Shown here: positions 21,088 through 23,478 of the stretch, one piece after another | How positions within the stretch are numbered: position 1 is the stretch's first letter | Layout of the letters: every line of letters begins with the position of its first letter | DNA from: Apostichopus californicus | Taxonomy: Eukaryota; Echinodermata; Holothuroidea; Aspidochirotida; Stichopodidae | Direction: 5' to 3' | DNA: 23,478 nucleotides | Assembly (NCBI GenBank): GCA_020650975.1 | Contig: JAIPMN010026821.1 | Coordinates: forward strand, 1,718 to 25,195 | The notes under the pieces: model-generated | What the model saw: the letters and a program-made list of their open reading frames with translations, nothing else | What the model was told of the DNA's origin: nothing | Database searches by the model: none | Program-made: the position numbers and the translations under genes

Positions 21088-23478
21088 ATGGCTATAGCTG
21101 ATCTTAAGATTTGCTCCTGTAATGTCAGGGGCATAAGGCAGAGTAAAAAACGTAGGCAACAATTTACATATTTTCATCGTCATCATTTTAATATAATTCT
21201 TGTCCAGGAAACGCACAGTACCCCTGAGGTGGAGCGCTTCTGGACTAATGAGTGGGGAGGGAAAATTATTTTTTCTCATGGTACTGCTTTAAGTAGGGGG
21301 GTCGCTATTCTTTTTAACTCCAATCTTTCTGTAGACATTGTTAAAGTGCATACTGACCAGCATGGTAGACTCATTATTGTTGACTTTAACTACAATCATC
21401 GGCTCTTTACCATTGTCTGTACCTATGGCCCTAACCAAGATAATCCTGCTTTCTACAATGACGTTTATCGTAACTTAAATTCGTTCAATACTAATACTAT
21501 CATTTGGGGTGGGGATTTCAACTTTGTATTTAATCTTGCCATTGATAAACTCGGTGGTGACCCTAGAACAAACTTTAAAGCCCGTGATGAATGCCTAGCT
21601 CTCATGGATATTCACAGCCTGGTCGATATCTGGAGAGAGAGAAACCCTCTCTTAAAAGATTTCAGCTGGCATTCTAACATTGCCGATATTCATTGCAGAT
21701 TAGATTTTTTCCTTATTTCTCGTAGTCTTGTTGGTAAAATCGTCAATATTGAATTTCAGCCTCCTCTTCAATCTGACCACTCTATGGTGGTTTTATCGAT
21801 TCAAATTCATGAAGAAAATAGAGGTCCAGGGTACTGGAAGTTTAACAACTCTCTTTTAGCTGATTCTGCGTATAACGACCTAATCCAAAATCTAGTTGCT
21901 ACTGTTACTCGCAACACACGTTCTCTAAACCCTTCCGCAAATTGGGAGAATCTCAAATTTGTCATTCGCTCTAAAACTATTCAATTTGCCAAACAAAAAG
22001 CTAAAAGTACACGTAAAAGCGAAATCGAAATTTTACGCAGTATCTCCAATCTGGAAAAAGAGTTGTATGAAAACCACTCTGATACCATTCGTCAAAGTTT
22101 AGATAATGCCCGTAATAAATTAAAAGATTTGTATCATGACAAGCTTCATGGCATTATTGTTCGGTCGAGAGCTCGCTGGGTTGAGGCTGGTGAAAAAAGC
22201 ACTAAATATTTTCTGAATTTAGAAAGGCGCAACAAGGCAAATAACAGTATTTTTAGCTTAAATTTGAACAGGGGCAATGTCACCACCAACAGTGGAGAAA
22301 TTCTTCGTGAAATACGTTTGTTTTATAGTACTTTATACTCTCATTCACAATGTTATCCTTCATATTTTATTAGAGATTTGCCTGACTTCCACTCTGAGGA
22401 ATCGGACCCCAGTTCATGCGACGGGCCCGTTACTTTAGATGAATGTCATAGAGCCTTAAGCTCAATGGCCAACGGTAAATCTCCTGGTAGTGAAGGTCTC
22501 TCTACTGAGTTTTATAGACATTTTTGGTCTCTTCTTGGTCAGCTAGTTGTCGATTCCTTGAATTTTGGTTTTGATCATCATTCATTATCCTGTGAGCAAA
22601 ATAGAGGGGTCATTACTCTAATTCCTAAACCGGATAAGGACCATAATGTTATAGCTAACTATATGCCTATTAGTCTCCTTAACACTGACTACAAGATAGG
22701 AGCAAAAGCATTAGCTAACCGGTTAAAACGGGTTGTCGACAAAACTGTTGGGGACAACCAGACTGGTTTTATCAAAAATAAGTTTATTGGGGAAAACATT
22801 CGTTTTGTGCTTGACCTATTCGATCACACTACCACAAATAACATTCCGGGTCTTTTGTTCTTTATTGATTTTGAAAAAGCTTTTGATTGTATCGATTGGG
22901 ATTTTATTGACCACACTCTTATTTATTTCAACTTCGGGAACAGTTTTCGACGTTGGATCAAAACACTCTACACTGGTAGTTCTTCCTGTGTTCTAAATAA
23001 TGGTCATTCAACAGGTTTCTTCCCTATTCAGAGAGGAGTAAGGCAAGGTTGTCCCCTTAGCCCGTACCTCTTTATTCTTTGTGCAGATATTTTAGCTAGA
23101 AAAATTATTTGTGACAACACGGTCAAGGGGATAAACATATTTGGGTGGGAGATTAAAGTACTGCAGTATGCCGACGACACCACTTTATTTTTAGACGGTA
23201 CCCGCAACAGCACTGTTAAGGTGCTGAATACCTTAGAGAATTTTCGACTAGCATCAGGTCTCAAAATTAATCTCAGCAAATGCCAGTTTCTTCCCCTGGG
23301 TCCTTTCATTTCAAATAACCCAGCTCATATCAGTGAATTCAATATTTTGATTACTAACTCTCCTATTAAGTATCTCGGTATCAACTTTACTCACAATGGT
23401 AACGATCTCTTTCGCTTAAACTATGAGCAGAAGCTATCTAGGCTGAAACACCAGCTTAGAGTTTGGAATGGGCGTGAT
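21088..23478 (+). CDS. L1/Tx1-like ORF2 protein: APE endonuclease plus reverse transcriptase (3' end outside the window)
   Basis: I translated all 797 codons from ATG 21088 to the window end and found no stop. The N-terminal endonuclease keeps its key residues: SCNVRG (N12), VQETH (E41), TYGPN (Y113), GGDFN (D143, N145), RLDFF (D206) and SDHS (D230, H231). A linker with SRARWVEAGEKSTKYF follows. The reverse transcriptase has NGKSPGSEG, LIPKPDKD, SLLNTDYK, FIDFEKAFD (catalytic D594), RQGCPLSPYLF and QYADDTTLFL (D696, D697), then LKINLSKC and IKYLGINF. Known role: nicks target DNA and copies element RNA there. Odd points: Met526 where RT motif NxRPISLLN has Arg, and SEG in place of the usual PDG. 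The C-terminus is not visible. Confidence 0.93.
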   Translation, partial: MAIADLKICSCNVRGIRQSKKRRQQFTYFHRHHFNIILVQETHSTPEVERFWTNEWGGKIIFSHGTALSRGVAILFNSNLSVDIVKVHTDQHGRLIIVDFNYNHRLFTIVCTYGPNQDNPAFYNDVYRNLNSFNTNTIIWGGDFNFVFNLAIDKLGGDPRTNFKARDECLALMDIHSLVDIWRERNPLLKDFSWHSNIADIHCRLDFFLISRSLVGKIVNIEFQPPLQSDHSMVVLSIQIHEENRGPGYWKFNNSLLADSAYNDLIQNLVATVTRNTRSLNPSANWENLKFVIRSKTIQFAKQKAKSTRKSEIEILRSISNLEKELYENHSDTIRQSLDNARNKLKDLYHDKLHGIIVRSRARWVEAGEKSTKYFLNLERRNKANNSIFSLNLNRGNVTTNSGEILREIRLFYSTLYSHSQCYPSYFIRDLPDFHSEESDPSSCDGPVTLDECHRALSSMANGKSPGSEGLSTEFYRHFWSLLGQLVVDSLNFGFDHHSLSCEQNRGVITLIPKPDKDHNVIANYMPISLLNTDYKIGAKALANRLKRVVDKTVGDNQTGFIKNKFIGENIRFVLDLFDHTTTNNIPGLLFFIDFEKAFDCIDWDFIDHTLIYFNFGNSFRRWIKTLYTGSSSCVLNNGHSTGFFPIQRGVRQGCPLSPYLFILCADILARKIICDNTVKGINIFGWEIKVLQYADDTTLFLDGTRNSTVKVLNTLENFRLASGLKINLSKCQFLPLGPFISNNPAHISEFNILITNSPIKYLGINFTHNGNDLFRLNYEQKLSRLKHQLRVWNGRD

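Larger units (their letters stand above)
20193..23478 (+). mobile_element. L1/Tx1-like LINE, 5'-truncated, nested in the CR1-like fragment; runs off the window
   Basis: Order: partial ORF1 (to 20759), 328-bp spacer, ORF2 from 21088 to the window end. L1-type ORF1 (coiled coil, RRM-like, C-terminal domain) followed by an APE-endonuclease/RT ORF2 is diagnostic of the L1 group. The left boundary near 20190 is inferred from where CR1-like similarity (RIDYKILILR) ends and ORF1-like coiled coil begins. Loss of the 5' UTR and ORF1 N-terminus fits normal 5' truncation during target-primed insertion. The 3' end, poly(A) and target-site duplication are outside the window. Confidence 0.85.

Noticed and set aside
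22733..23309. Open frames of 87 (plus) and 93 (minus) codons
   Set aside because: Both overlap the ORF2 reverse transcriptase in other frames and show no family motifs.
1..23478. CRISPR arrays, bacterial operons, tRNA and rRNA genes
   Set aside because: No regularly spaced direct repeats, no tRNA cloverleaf or rRNA sequence recognised; intron structure and LINEs show animal nuclear DNA.

Overview
The window is animal nuclear DNA. It is AT-rich and mostly non-coding, with GT-AG introns, non-LTR retrotransposons and one multi-exon gene for a secreted fibrinogen-related (FReD, ficolin/tenascin-C-terminal type) protein. Such genes are abundant in marine invertebrates (echinoderms, amphioxus, molluscs, cnidarians). 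I infer a marine invertebrate, perhaps an echinoderm such as a sea cucumber, but the sequence does not fix the species. One ambiguous base at 8687 points to a draft assembly.

Layout. 1-6082 is mostly non-coding, but 2180-2395 (minus) holds a decayed copy of the last exon of a FReD gene. 6083-15330 (minus) is the main gene. I reconstructed seven coding exons with consistent reading phase: 15253-15330 (signal peptide), 9961-10006 (short linker), 9385-9557 and 8865-9132 (first FReD, parts A1 and B1), 8389-8546 and 7678-7942 (second FReD, parts A2 and B2), and 6083-6309 (part C: calcium loop, ligand pocket, stop). They join to 1215 nt, or 404 residues. The first FReD has no C part of its own. Each A+B pair begins and ends in phase 1, so either pair can be spliced to C without breaking the frame. 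The first intron is about 5.2 kb and carries a perfect 35-bp tandem duplication and a diverged ~350-bp tandem duplication.

15331-19450 has no gene I can support. From about 19450 to the window end the plus strand is nested retrotransposon DNA. A decayed CR1/L2-like reverse transcriptase fragment (about 19450-20192) is interrupted by a 5'-truncated L1/Tx1-like LINE. That LINE has a partial ORF1 (about 20193-20759), a 328-bp spacer, and an ORF2 open for 797 codons (21088 to the window end, 23478) with endonuclease and reverse transcriptase motifs. The CR1 tail and the L1 ORF1 remnant happen to form one chimeric 279-codon reading frame.

The most notable biology is the tandem FReD gene: a symmetrical duplicated recognition module feeding one shared calcium/ligand exon. 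It could encode a one-and-a-half-domain lectin, or two alternative lectins made by exon choice. Which of these is made cannot be decided from DNA alone.
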